From a virus, in IMG/VR virus record IMGVR_UViG_3300049479_000067, positions 1 to 37,915 of that record: 37,915 nucleotides of DNA; one strand, 5' to 3'. Position numbers and translations under genes: made by a program. This document shows, one piece after another, positions 7,411-15,379 of the stretch. The notes below the pieces were generated by a model. That model saw nothing but the letters and a program-made list of their open reading frames with translations, did not search any database and was not told where the DNA came from. How positions within the stretch are numbered: position 1 is the first letter of the stretch; every line of letters begins with the position of its first letter.

Positions 7411-8225
7411 CGACAGTCGGTTACACCAAGACGATCAAGCCGGTCCGGGATTGGAACGAGCGGATCTTCCGGCTCCTGTTCGATCAGCAGCTCGAGATCA
7501 CGCGCGGGCGCGTCGACGGGGCTTATCCGGTCGTCATCGACGGCTATCTGGTGACCGCAGGCGCGGCGACTGACGTCCTCGTGCTCGATGGCTCGACGAT
7601 CAAGGATCCATCCGTCGCACCGGCGGCGGGCTTGCAGATGTCGATCGTCTCGACCAGCGCGCAGGACGGACCGGGCGAAACAGGCGTCCGCACGATCCGC
7701 ATGAACTATCTCGACGCGGATCTCATGCCGCAAGAGGAGGTCATCACGCTCAACGGGACGACGCCGGTCCTGACCGTCGCGACCAATATCCGGTGGGTCG
7801 GCGAGATCCACCTCCTGACCTACGGGTCCGGGAAGGCGTTCGCCGGGGATCTGACCGTGACGAACGCGGGGACGCGATACAAGTTCATCTCGGCCGGATC
7901 CCGGACGACGCGCAGCTCCGCCTATCGCGTCCCGGCGGGCAAGCGGCTGATCGTTCACACGCTCTACGCCGGGGCGACCTCGGGCACCTCGGCCGCGCGG
8001 GTCACGATCGACTTCGTCTCCTCGCGCGTCAACACCGACAGCTTCGCCGACGCTGGGCTTCTCATCACGCAGGGGACGATCGCGCTGCAAGACAGCTCGG
8101 TGATCCTCGCCGACGGCGCGCTCTACGCGATCCCAGCGGGCGAGATCATCGCTCTGCGCGCCACGACCGACAAGGGCGCGACGATCACCGGCGGGCTTTA
8201 CGGGTGGCTCGAAGATGCAGATTGA
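7407..8225 (+). CDS. Beta-rich virion protein, function unknown
   Basis: This 272-aa protein starts at an ATG overlapping the previous stop. The sequence is rich in Thr, Gly, Ala and Val with alternating hydrophobic residues (TIRMNYLDADLMPQEEV; YRVPAGKRLIVHTLYAG), as in jelly-roll or head-fibre proteins. VPAGKRLIVHTLYA and IPAGEIIALRATTDKGATI look like repeated beta modules in its second half. There is no signal peptide. Its place in the head gene block suggests a head decoration or fibre protein. It is the last gene before structured element 2. Confidence 0.82.
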   Translation: MTTVGYTKTIKPVRDWNERIFRLLFDQQLEITRGRVDGAYPVVIDGYLVTAGAATDVLVLDGSTIKDPSVAPAAGLQMSIVSTSAQDGPGETGVRTIRMNYLDADLMPQEEVITLNGTTPVLTVATNIRWVGEIHLLTYGSGKAFAGDLTVTNAGTRYKFISAGSRTTRSSAYRVPAGKRLIVHTLYAGATSGTSAARVTIDFVSSRVNTDSFADAGLLITQGTIALQDSSVILADGALYAIPAGEIIALRATTDKGATITGGLYGWLEDAD

Positions 8226-8240
8226 TCGCGCTCTAAATCT

Positions 8241-8391
8241 GGGAGGAGAGGACAGACTTCCCTATAGTATTATCCTCTCCTCCCCTCCCTGCGGATCTCC
8301 GGGTGGAACCCCAAGGGGAGCCCTGCTATCGCAGGGTCACCCCTCGGAGGTTCTGGCCGTTTTTGAGCCCTCCTCGTTTTTCTGTCCTCCC
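8241..8391 (+). ncRNA. Structured intergenic element, copy 2
   Basis: This element is homologous to the one at 698-828. Hairpin 1 is again a perfect 12-bp stem (8241-8252 with 8273-8284) around a 20-nt loop with TTCCCTATAGTATT (TATAGT at 8263-8268). Hairpin 2 pairs 8315-8318 with 8340-8343, 8320 with 8338, and 8321-8326 with 8331-8336 around TATC. It keeps the single bulge (8337) and the A-A mismatch (8319/8339) seen in copy 1. In the apical stem a C-G pair of copy 1 is a T-A pair here (8324/8333), and two A-T pairs of copy 1 are replaced by one G-C pair. The region ends with CTGTCCTCCC at 8382-8391. It precedes the protease/capsid block. Confidence 0.6.
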
Positions 8392-8416
8392 GCGTCCACC
8401 ATGAGAAGGATCTGAC

Positions 8417-9883
8417 ATGCCATACGCGACAAATGACGATCTTCCGGGCGCGGTGAAGCGCGTCCTCCCCTCAGACAAGGCGCGCTCGATCTGGCGGCGC
8501 GTCTTCAACGAGAGCATGGACAGCGGCTATCAAGAGGGCCGGGCGTTCGGCGCGGCCTATGCTGCGATCGAGAGCGCGGGCTACAAGAAGGGCGAGGACG
8601 GGGTCTACATCGAGAAGGCGGACGAGGATCTCGAGAAGGTCTCGGCGGACACGCTGCGCGCCAAGGTCGAGGAGCATAACGCCGAGCACGGGGACAAGGG
8701 CCGCGTCACGGTCGGGATGCTCCGCCAAGTCTACGATCGGGGCGTCGGCGCGTATCGCACGAACCCGCAGAGCGTGCGGCCGAACGTGACCTCGCCCGAG
8801 CAGTGGGCGATGGCGCGGGTCAACAATTTCCTGCGCGCGATCCGCGACGGCAAGTTCAAGTCGGGCAAGCACGACACCGATCTCCTCCCGGAGAAGCACC
8901 CCATGTCGACCAAGAGCCTCGAGAAGGCGGAATATGAGGGCCGAGACGTCGAGCTCGACAAGCCCTTCCGGCTCCCGCGCGGCGCGACCAAGAAGTTCGG
9001 GGTCTACGTCAAGGACGGCGACCGGGTCAAAAAGGTGACGTTCGGGGATCCGAACATGGAGATCCGCCGAGACGACCCCGAAGCCCGCGCCAATTTCCGC
9101 GCGCGGCACTCATGCGACAGCGCGACCGACAAGACCTCGGCGCGCTACTGGTCTTGCAAGATGTGGGAAAGCGGAACCTCAGTATCGGAGATGACGAAGA
9201 TGGAAAACATCGGCAAGCGGCAGATCTCGGACGACGTCTTCACGACACCGATCGAGGCCGTGCAGCGCGCGCACCAGCTCGGTCTCGGGCTCGTCGCGCA
9301 TATGACCGAAGGGCCGGACGGGCAGGCGTTCTACATGCCGGGCGCGACCCACGAGGCTTACCTCGAGATGGTCGGCGAGGCCGGGCTCATCATGCCGGAG
9401 AGCCTCGACCCGGAGCAGGCCGAGATCGAAGATCCAACCGAGGATCTGATCGAGACCGTGATCGAGGCCGCGATCGGCGCGATCCTCGAGGCGCGGGTCG
9501 AGAAGCGCGCAGCCAAGATCCTGAAGATGGACGACGAAGCGCGGATCGTCTGGGGCTGGGCTTCGGTCGTATCGATCGACGGCAAGCCAATGGTCGACCG
9601 GCAAGGCGACATCATCTCGCCCGAGGTCATGACGAAGGCCGCAGACAATTTCATGGCCGACGTCCGGACCGCAAAAGCGATGCACGAAGGAGGCAAGATC
9701 GGGGAGGTGATCCACTCTTTCCCGCTCACAAAGGCCCTCGGAGAGGCTCTCGGCATACATTCTGCACTCGAAGGATGGGTCGTGGCTATGAAAGTGCACG
9801 ATGATGATGTATGGAATAGGGTTAAGAGCGGAGAGCTCGCAGCCTTTAGCATCGGGGGCATGGGGAAAAGAAATGCCGTTTAA
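8417..9883 (+). CDS. ChaB-domain / XkdF-like prohead protease fusion
   Basis: The 488-aa product has at least three parts. Residues 1-60 resemble ChaB (MPYATNDDLPGAVKRVLP). A middle section has DUF5872-like features (KGRVTVGMLRQVYDRG and QWAMARVNNFLR) and a cysteine-containing stretch (RARHSCDSATDKTSARYW). The C-terminal ~115 residues look like the XkdF putative serine protease, with candidate catalytic H423 (AMHEGGKIG) and S478 (AAFSIGG). The frame stops soon after that serine. The rest of the usual domain end (LSLVDEPANP) lies in the +1 frame just downstream, so the full protease may need a frameshift. The start has AAGGA upstream. The gene opens the protease-scaffold-capsid block. Confidence 0.86.
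   Translation: MPYATNDDLPGAVKRVLPSDKARSIWRRVFNESMDSGYQEGRAFGAAYAAIESAGYKKGEDGVYIEKADEDLEKVSADTLRAKVEEHNAEHGDKGRVTVGMLRQVYDRGVGAYRTNPQSVRPNVTSPEQWAMARVNNFLRAIRDGKFKSGKHDTDLLPEKHPMSTKSLEKAEYEGRDVELDKPFRLPRGATKKFGVYVKDGDRVKKVTFGDPNMEIRRDDPEARANFRARHSCDSATDKTSARYWSCKMWESGTSVSEMTKMENIGKRQISDDVFTTPIEAVQRAHQLGLGLVAHMTEGPDGQAFYMPGATHEAYLEMVGEAGLIMPESLDPEQAEIEDPTEDLIETVIEAAIGAILEARVEKRAAKILKMDDEARIVWGWASVVSIDGKPMVDRQGDIISPEVMTKAADNFMADVRTAKAMHEGGKIGEVIHSFPLTKALGEALGIHSALEGWVVAMKVHDDDVWNRVKSGELAAFSIGGMGKRNAV
9861..9883 (+). other. Frame-change site between protease and scaffold frames
   Basis: The zero frame reads ATG GGG AAA AGA AAT GCC GTT TAA. The +1 frame reads GGA AAA GAA ATG CCG and continues into a segment typical of the XkdF protease end. 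A +1 slip at AAA-AGA, with AGA a rare codon in this GC-rich genome, would give one continuous protease-scaffold polypeptide. Alternatives are re-initiation at the ATG at 9873, which has GGGGA upstream, or a one-base sequence error. Confidence 0.5.
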
Positions 9884-10709
9884 CGTCACGGACCTCGAAC
9901 TGATCGAGCTCTCGCTCGTCGACGAGCCCGCCAACCCCGCAGCGCGCGTCGTCATGTTTAAGCGCGACAGCGCGCCGGACGAGATGAAAATCAAAGAATT
10001 GATCGAGGGGGGGATGTCCGAGGACGAAGCCCGCGAGCAAGTTGCGCGTATGAGGCGCAACAAGGGGGCCGGACCGACCGGCGATCTGGACAAAGGAGAC
10101 AACTCGATGTCCGATCAAGAGAAGCGCCTCGAGGATCTCGAGGCCGCGAACAAGCGTCTCTCGGCTTCCGTCGATGCGCTTGCCAAGTCGCTTGAAGGCG
10201 AAGGCTTCGTCGTGCAGATCGCCGACGACGCCGTGACCGTCGAAAAGCGCAAGCCCGAAGACTACATCGAGGTCGGCGGCGAGATGGTCCTCAAGAGCGT
10301 GCTCCCTGCGAGCGTTCTCTCGGTGATCGCCAAGCAGGCCGACGAGCTGGCCGAGGTCAACAAGCGCCTCGCCGCCGAGGAGCTGACGAAGCGCGTAAGC
10401 GCCGAGATCCCGCACCTCGCAGGCGACGCAGCGACCAAGGGCGCGGTCCTCAAGGCGATCGACGCGATCGCGGACGAGGCCGTTCGCAAGGCTGCTCATG
10501 CCATGCTGAAAGGCGCGAACTCCGTCGCCTCGAAGCTGACCCGCGAGTTCGGCACCGTCGCTCCGCAAGAGACCGACACCATGACCGAGCTCAACAAGAT
10601 GGCAGAAGACTACGCCGCCGAAAAGAAGGTCACGTTCGCCAAGGCTTTTGCCGAGGTGACCAAGACCGGACGCGGCGCGGAGCTCTTTGCCAAGCGCAAC
10701 GTGCAGTAA
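9873..10709 (+). CDS. Protease C-terminal segment fused to scaffold (in-frame long form)
   Basis: From the ATG at 9873 this frame encodes 278 aa. The first ~35 residues (TDLELIELSLVDEPANP, then RVVMFKRD) match the usual C-terminus of XkdF-like proteases. A helical linker (MSEDEAREQVARMRRN) and then the scaffold follow. Either it is translated alone by re-initiation, or it is the second half of a frameshifted protease-scaffold fusion. The arrangement resembles lambda C/Nu3, in which the scaffold is nested in frame at the end of the protease gene. Confidence 0.6.
   Translation: MPFNVTDLELIELSLVDEPANPAARVVMFKRDSAPDEMKIKELIEGGMSEDEAREQVARMRRNKGAGPTGDLDKGDNSMSDQEKRLEDLEAANKRLSASVDALAKSLEGEGFVVQIADDAVTVEKRKPEDYIEVGGEMVLKSVLPASVLSVIAKQADELAEVNKRLAAEELTKRVSAEIPHLAGDAATKGAVLKAIDAIADEAVRKAAHAMLKGANSVASKLTREFGTVAPQETDTMTELNKMAEDYAAEKKVTFAKAFAEVTKTGRGAELFAKRNVQ
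10107..10709 (+). CDS. Scaffold protein, nested start
   Basis: An ATG at 10107 is preceded by a near-perfect Shine-Dalgarno (AAAGGAGA, 7-14 bases upstream), arguing for an independent 200-aa product. It begins with a coiled-coil (EKRLEDLEAANKRLSASVD). The rest is helical and charged, without cysteines or membrane segments, and ends in a basic helix (ELFAKRNVQ) as capsid-binding scaffolds often do. It lies directly before the decoration and capsid genes. Function is inferred from position and composition. Confidence 0.72.
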   Translation: MSDQEKRLEDLEAANKRLSASVDALAKSLEGEGFVVQIADDAVTVEKRKPEDYIEVGGEMVLKSVLPASVLSVIAKQADELAEVNKRLAAEELTKRVSAEIPHLAGDAATKGAVLKAIDAIADEAVRKAAHAMLKGANSVASKLTREFGTVAPQETDTMTELNKMAEDYAAEKKVTFAKAFAEVTKTGRGAELFAKRNVQ

Positions 10710-10721
10710 GGAGGCCCACAG

Positions 10722-11090
10722 ATGGCAACTCAAGACAACATGCTCTGCGTCACTCTGGAGGCCGGTGCGGACCTCTCGACGAAGCAGTTCTATTTCATGT
10801 CCGTCGCGTCGGATGGTCAGATCGACCCCACCGGTGACGGGCTCGATGCGGATGGCGTCCTGCAAGACGCTCCCGCAGCCGCCGGGCGCGCCGCGCTCGT
10901 GGCGATCGCTGGCAAGGTCAAGGTCGTTTGCGGTGGCGTCGTCACCCGTGGCGGTCCCGTGGCTTCTGACAGCGCGGGCAAGGCCGTGAACGCCGCATCC
11001 GGGGACATCATCCTCGGCGTGGCTCTTGAAACCGGCGCGGACGGGCGGATCATCGAGATCCTGTTCCAGCCGCGCGGCGCAGCAGCATAA
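10722..11090 (+). CDS. Head decoration protein (DUF2190-like)
   Basis: This 122-aa protein has the composition and motif order of DUF2190-type capsid cement proteins: an N-terminal ATQDN arm, VAIAGKVKVVCGGVVTRGG, then a D-SAGKAV turn and a GVALETGADGRIIEILF ending. It would sit on the capsid surface at symmetry axes and stabilise the expanded shell. The ATG follows a strong AAGGAGG. It lies between scaffold and major capsid, as is usual for this family. Confidence 0.85.
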   Translation: MATQDNMLCVTLEAGADLSTKQFYFMSVASDGQIDPTGDGLDADGVLQDAPAAAGRAALVAIAGKVKVVCGGVVTRGGPVASDSAGKAVNAASGDIILGVALETGADGRIIEILFQPRGAAA

Positions 11091-11107
11091 GGCAGGGGAT
11101 TTAGATC

Positions 11108-12100
11108 ATGACGCAACCCACCGTCGGCTCGTTCCATATTGACGCAGCCCTTACCAACATCTCCGTGGCGATGCTGCAAAACCCGCAAGGCTTCATCGCC
11201 TCGCGCGTTTTCCAGAACGTCCCGGTTCAGAAGCAGTCGGACAAATACTTCACGTTCGACCGCTCCTATTTCAACCGCAACGGCGCTAAGAAGCGCGCAG
11301 CCGGTGCTCGCGTCGCCGAGGTGGGCTATGCCCTCTCGAACGACAGCTACTTCTGCGAAGAATACGGCGTCGCGATCCCGATCCCCGATCAGGTCCGCGC
11401 CAACGCAGATCCGGCCGCGGATCCTTCGCGCGCAGCCGCCGAGCTGGCGACGCACCAGATGCTGATCAACAAGGAAGTCGACTTCTCGTCGTCGTTCTTC
11501 ACGACCTCGCTCTGGGGCACCGACATCACCGGCGTCGCTTCCTCTCCGTCGTCCGGGCAGGTCATCAAGTGGTCTGACACCACCTCGGGCGACCCGATCG
11601 GCAACGTTCGCACCGGGATCGACACGATCCTCGGCTCGACCGGCATCAAGCCGAACGTGATGGTCATGGGCCGTCAAGTTTACTCGGCACTGATCGATCA
11701 CCCGGACGTGCAGGGCCGCATCAACGGCGGCGCGACCACCTCCCAGCCCTCGATCGCTTCCTTGAACCTGCTCGCGCAGATCTTCGAGGTCGACGAGGTC
11801 ATGGTCGGCGAAGCAATCCAGAACACCGCAGCCGAGGGCGACACCGCCGCTCACTCGTTCATTCTGGGCAAGAAGTGCCTCCTGACCTATCGTCCGCCGA
11901 GCCCGGGCATCATGACCCCGGCCGCAGGCTATACCTTCTCGTGGGCCGGTTACCTCGGCGGCACGAACGAGTATGGCTTCGTCGTCGACACCAAGCGTCG
12001 CGACGAGGAAGACACTGACGTCGTCCGCGCTCGCGCGCACTACGACCACAAGCTCGTCTCCTCGGCTCTCGGCTACTTCTGGGACGCGATCGTCGCATGA
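11108..12100 (+). CDS. Major capsid protein
   Basis: This 330-aa protein is very probably the major capsid protein with an HK97-like fold. Supporting segments include the Phe/Asp-rich N-terminal arm (QSDKYFTFDRSYFNRN), KKRAAGARVAEVGYALS, the long helix with HQMLINKEVDFSSSFF, NVMVMGRQVYSALIDHPDV typical of the A/P-domain, and the C-terminal SWAGYLGG and DTKRRDEEDTDVVRARA. Codon use is the most biased in the window (mostly C-ending codons), as expected of a highly expressed gene. Position after scaffold and decoration protein agrees. Confidence 0.93.
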   Translation: MTQPTVGSFHIDAALTNISVAMLQNPQGFIASRVFQNVPVQKQSDKYFTFDRSYFNRNGAKKRAAGARVAEVGYALSNDSYFCEEYGVAIPIPDQVRANADPAADPSRAAAELATHQMLINKEVDFSSSFFTTSLWGTDITGVASSPSSGQVIKWSDTTSGDPIGNVRTGIDTILGSTGIKPNVMVMGRQVYSALIDHPDVQGRINGGATTSQPSIASLNLLAQIFEVDEVMVGEAIQNTAAEGDTAAHSFILGKKCLLTYRPPSPGIMTPAAGYTFSWAGYLGGTNEYGFVVDTKRRDEEDTDVVRARAHYDHKLVSSALGYFWDAIVA

Positions 12101-12387
12101 TGAAAGTCGAGCAGAGATCTTTCCAGAAGTCGGACCCGCTCTTTGCGTTCCGTTCGTTCGTGGCTCACGGACGGCGGTTTAACAGAGGCGCGGCGTTCGA
12201 TTGGCAAGCCCTCGGGATTGCCGCAGAGAAGGTCGAGCTCCTATTCCGGGCGGGTAAGGTCCGCCATTACGCGCCCGGAAACCCCGCAATCGACCTCACA
12301 GACGAAGGCCTCGGCGAAAAGCTCGCCGAGGACGTTCCTGATCCCGCACCGGCCAAGAAGGCTCGAGCGAAAAAGGTGGCAGAATGA
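12097..12387 (+). CDS. Small head protein, unknown
   Basis: This 96-aa protein begins with an ATG overlapping the capsid stop (ATGATG). Its first ~60 residues form a compact, aromatic-rich region (FAFRSFVAHGRRFNRG; VELLFRAGKVRHY). The C-terminus is Ala/Lys/Pro-rich and basic (PAPAKKARAKKVAE). Small proteins of this style are common between capsid and neck genes in siphophages, sometimes annotated as head-tail joining proteins. I have no firm family. Confidence 0.83.
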   Translation: MMKVEQRSFQKSDPLFAFRSFVAHGRRFNRGAAFDWQALGIAAEKVELLFRAGKVRHYAPGNPAIDLTDEGLGEKLAEDVPDPAPAKKARAKKVAE

Positions 12388-12842
12388 CGTGGACCTACGG
12401 GGGAGCGCCCGGCACAACGACCTCGGCGACGCGGCGCGACGCCGTGCGCCTCCTCGTAGGTGACACCGACACCACCGATCAGCAGGTCACCGACGAGGAG
12501 ATCGCCTTCGCGCTCTCGCAGACGTCGGATGACATCTACAACGCGGGCGCGCTCATGTGCCGGACGATCGCCGGGAAATACTCCCGGCTCGTCGACACCA
12601 GCATCGAGAGCGTCTCCTCCTCCTATTCCCAGCGCGCCAAGCAATACTCGGAGCTCGCCGTTCGTCTCGTCAAAGAGGGCAAGCGGCTGGGATCCGTCGG
12701 TCTCGGCGTGCCGGTCGCGGGCGGGATGTCGATCTCGGAGATGCAAGGCGTCGAAGACGACACCGATCGCGTCCCGTCGGCCTTCCGCGTCGACCAGTTC
12801 TCGAACCCGCCGCGCTTCGATCCCATGCAGGACGAGGACTGA
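12384..12842 (+). CDS. Head-tail adaptor protein
   Basis: This 152-aa protein occupies the slot of the first connector ring below the portal. It is mainly helical: a T/S-rich start, RDAVRLLVGDTD followed by DEEIAFALSQTSDDIYNAGAL (a common pattern in gp6/gp15-like adaptors), then a long helix with SYSQRAKQYSELAVRLVKEG. The C-terminus is extended and acidic. It overlaps the preceding gene by 4 bases. The adaptor role is inferred from this helical pattern and gene order. Confidence 0.8.
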   Translation: MTWTYGGAPGTTTSATRRDAVRLLVGDTDTTDQQVTDEEIAFALSQTSDDIYNAGALMCRTIAGKYSRLVDTSIESVSSSYSQRAKQYSELAVRLVKEGKRLGSVGLGVPVAGGMSISEMQGVEDDTDRVPSAFRVDQFSNPPRFDPMQDED

Positions 12843-12847
12843 TCGAG

Positions 12848-13225
12848 ATGGCAACCGGCGCGCAGATGCAACGAGACGTCGTCGCGCTTCTCAGGGAGCA
12901 CGGCTACGACCTCACGTTCCGGCGTCCGGGCAACGGCGGATCTTACAATCCAGCGACCGGCGCGATCTCGGGCGGCTCGAACGCCGACGAGACGGCGCGC
13001 GTCGTCTTTCTCAATTACACCTCTCGCGACATCGACGGGACGCTCGTCCAGCGCGGAGACCGCAAGGCGGTGATCGCCGCGACCTATAACGGGACCGCGC
13101 TCTCGAAGACGCCGCAGATCGACGACGAGCTGCGCGGAGAGGGCGACGCGGTGCGGATCCTCTCGGTCCAGACGATCAAGAGCGGCGCGACGATCCTCGC
13201 CTATATCTGCCAAGCGAGGGAATGA
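12848..13225 (+). CDS. Head closure (stopper) protein
   Basis: This 125-aa beta-rich protein begins at the ATG at 12848, just after the adaptor stop; longer upstream frames overlap the adaptor gene and are not credible. QMQRDVVALLREHGYDLTFRR and the later GDRKAVIAA and RILSVQTIKSGATILAYICQ resemble SPP1 gp16-type stopper proteins. It overlaps the next gene by 4 bases. Assignment is by position, size and fold-like pattern. Confidence 0.78.
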   Translation: MATGAQMQRDVVALLREHGYDLTFRRPGNGGSYNPATGAISGGSNADETARVVFLNYTSRDIDGTLVQRGDRKAVIAATYNGTALSKTPQIDDELRGEGDAVRILSVQTIKSGATILAYICQARE

Positions 13226-13659
13226 TGGCGAACGGGCAGATCCTCCGGCAGATCACGGTCGACCTCGACAAGCTCGCCGAGAAGGCAGGCGTCACGGTCG
13301 CGCAGGCGCGCAACGAATTTGCAAACCGGCTCTCGCTTGAGGTCGTGCGGGGCACGCCGGTGAAGACCGGGAGGCTCAGAGCGTCGTGGTTTCTCTCCCC
13401 GACGCTTACCGGGTCTCCCGGCGCTTCTCCCGGCGAGGCGACAGCAGGCGCGCCCGGCGCGACGCTCGCGCGCCTCTCTGGGCAAGCCGGATCTCTCGCA
13501 AACCTCGACGGCTCGATCTACCTCCTCAACGGCGCGAACTATGCGATCTTCGTCGAGGCGAAGACCCAGTTCCTCCGCAAGGTGCTGGCGCGGTCCTCGG
13601 CGATCGCCGCCGACGTCGTGACCGAGATCCGCAACATCAAGGCGACGGGGATCCCATGA
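13222..13659 (+). CDS. Tail completion / neck protein (HK97 gp10-like)
   Basis: This 145-aa protein has the gp10 family hallmark TPVKTGRLRASW around residue 45, followed by a Gly/Ala/Ser-rich loop and a beta segment (SIYLLNGANYAIFVE). A C-terminal helix ends the protein. These proteins work at the head-tail interface. The start is the first ATG of an ATGATG overlapping the previous stop. Confidence 0.87.
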   Translation: MMANGQILRQITVDLDKLAEKAGVTVAQARNEFANRLSLEVVRGTPVKTGRLRASWFLSPTLTGSPGASPGEATAGAPGATLARLSGQAGSLANLDGSIYLLNGANYAIFVEAKTQFLRKVLARSSAIAADVVTEIRNIKATGIP

Positions 13660-14075
13660 CCGTTATGCAAGACATCCGCGCGGCGCTCGAACAGCAGATC
13701 GCGAACGTCTCGGGGATCCCGTCCTCGGGCAATCGCGCTTGGGAGAACGTCCGCTTCACGCCGACGACCAACACCGCATGGGTCCGGATGGCGCTCGTCC
13801 CGGTGACGAGCCGGCCGGCCGTTCGCGGGCCGAGCCCGCAGATCCGGCACGACGGGAGCTTCCTCGTGACCGCGCACCTCCCCGAGGGCGCAGGACCGGC
13901 GGCAGCGGATGCTCTGGCCGACGCGATCCGCGCGGCGTTCACGGTCGACACCGGTCTAACCTCGGGCGGCGTGACCGTCCGCTTCAACTATGCCGAACGC
14001 GGGGTCGCGGTGCTCGATACGCCGTGGTATATCGTCACCGTCTCGATCTCGTGGTATACCTACACCAGCTCATAA
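13656..14075 (+). CDS. Tail terminator protein (gpU/DUF4128-like)
   Basis: This 139-aa protein lies in the tail-terminator slot just before the tail tube. An N-terminal helix (MQDIRAALEQQIAN) is followed by strand-rich regions, a helix with AAADALADAIRAAF, and the closing strand WYIVTVSISWYTYT. This helix-strand order is the usual alpha/beta fold of terminators that cap tail polymerisation. The ATG at 13656 overlaps the previous stop (ATGA). Confidence 0.83.
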   Translation: MTVMQDIRAALEQQIANVSGIPSSGNRAWENVRFTPTTNTAWVRMALVPVTSRPAVRGPSPQIRHDGSFLVTAHLPEGAGPAAADALADAIRAAFTVDTGLTSGGVTVRFNYAERGVAVLDTPWYIVTVSISWYTYTSS

Positions 14076-14090
14076 TAGGAGGGCTCAGAA

Positions 14091-15002
14091 ATGGCTTTTG
14101 CACAGGGTTCCAGAACGCAGCTCGCCTATGTGGTCGAGAGCACTTACGGCACGACACCGGGCACCCCGGCAATGGTCGCGCTTCCGTTCAACACCCACTC
14201 GCTTGATCTAACCAAGACGCGCGTTCAGTCGGCGGAGATCACCCCCGACCGTATGCCTCGGATCGACCGGCACGGGCAGCGCACCGTCTCGGGCGACATC
14301 GTCGTCGAGATGCGTCCGGCGGACTATGATTTCCTTCTCGAGGCTGCGCTGTTCGGCGCGTTTTCGACCAACGTCCTAAACACCGGCACGACCGTGAAGT
14401 CGTTCACCGCCGAAGACGGCGCGCTCGACATCACACAGTATCGCGCGTTCAGTGGCTGCATGGTCAACACGATGCAGATGTCGATCGCACCGAACCAGAT
14501 GACGACCGCGACCTTCGGGATCATCGGCAAGAACATGACCCAGAGCACGAGCCCGCTCGACGCGAGCTTGACCGCCGCCTCGGGCAACGAGCCTTTCGAC
14601 AGCTTTTCCGGCGCGATCGAAGAAGGCGGGAGCGCGATCGCCTATGTGAACGCGATCGATTTCACGCTCAACAACAACCTGAACCCGTCCTTCGTTCTGG
14701 GCGCGACGACCACTCCTCAGATGGAGTTCGGGATGTCGACGCTCGAGGGCACGATGACCGTCTACTATCAGGACAAGGCGCTGATCGATAAGTTCCTCGG
14801 GGAGACCGAGAGCTCGCTCTCGATCGTGCTGGACGACCGCGTCGCCGGGCTGAACTACACGCTCCTCATGCCTCGGATCAAGATCAACGGCGCGGCCGTT
14901 CCGGTGGCAAACCCGCAATCCCGGCTTATCACGATCCCGTTCGTCGCCTTGCGCGACAGCTCGACCGGGACGCAGCTCCGGATCACCCGCACGACCTCCT
15001 AA
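14091..15002 (+). CDS. Major tail tube protein
   Basis: This 303-aa protein is the probable tail tube subunit. It starts with the typical AQGSRTQLAYVVESTYGTTPG, followed by a strand-rich body (TVSGDIVVEMRPADYDFLLEAAL; ATFGIIGKNM). The C-terminal segment RLITIPFVALRD is also typical. A strong Shine-Dalgarno (TAGGAGGG) precedes the ATG. The gene is followed directly by the frameshifting chaperone pair, the canonical order in long-tailed phages. Confidence 0.92.
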   Translation: MAFAQGSRTQLAYVVESTYGTTPGTPAMVALPFNTHSLDLTKTRVQSAEITPDRMPRIDRHGQRTVSGDIVVEMRPADYDFLLEAALFGAFSTNVLNTGTTVKSFTAEDGALDITQYRAFSGCMVNTMQMSIAPNQMTTATFGIIGKNMTQSTSPLDASLTAASGNEPFDSFSGAIEEGGSAIAYVNAIDFTLNNNLNPSFVLGATTTPQMEFGMSTLEGTMTVYYQDKALIDKFLGETESSLSIVLDDRVAGLNYTLLMPRIKINGAAVPVANPQSRLITIPFVALRDSSTGTQLRITRTTS

Positions 15003-15013
15003 TAGGGCATCGC

Positions 15014-15379
15014 ATGGACCTCTACGACCTCACCTTCCGCGACACCTACACCTATCAGATCCTGCACCCGATCACCAAGGAACCCGTCCCGCACGCGGAC
15101 GGGTCTCCTCAGTGGATCGAGCTCTATGGATCCGACACCCGGCAATATCGCAACGCTCTGGCCGAGGTCGCTCGGCTCGACATCGCCGACCCGACCGAGA
15201 AGCTGATCGCGTTCCTCGGCCGGATCACGGCGCGCTGGCATATCGAAGTCGGAGGCGCGACACCGAAAATCGAGGACGCGCCCGAGATCTTCGGCAAGCT
15301 CCCGTCGTGGCTGCGCGATGACGTCTTCGCAGCGGCGTCGGACCGCGCCAATTTTTTCGGCGCAGCCTCGGGGAGCTGA
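15014..15379 (+). CDS. Tail assembly chaperone G (zero-frame product)
   Basis: This 121-aa acidic protein lies between tail tube and tape measure, the slot of lambda gpG. It is expected to bind the tape measure during tail assembly and be absent from the virion. Near its 3' end the zero frame reads GCC AAT TTT TTC, forming a T TTT TTC slippery heptamer at 15352-15358. The ORF then ends 21 bases later with GGG AGC TGA. Confidence 0.9.
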   Translation: MDLYDLTFRDTYTYQILHPITKEPVPHADGSPQWIELYGSDTRQYRNALAEVARLDIADPTEKLIAFLGRITARWHIEVGGATPKIEDAPEIFGKLPSWLRDDVFAAASDRANFFGAASGS

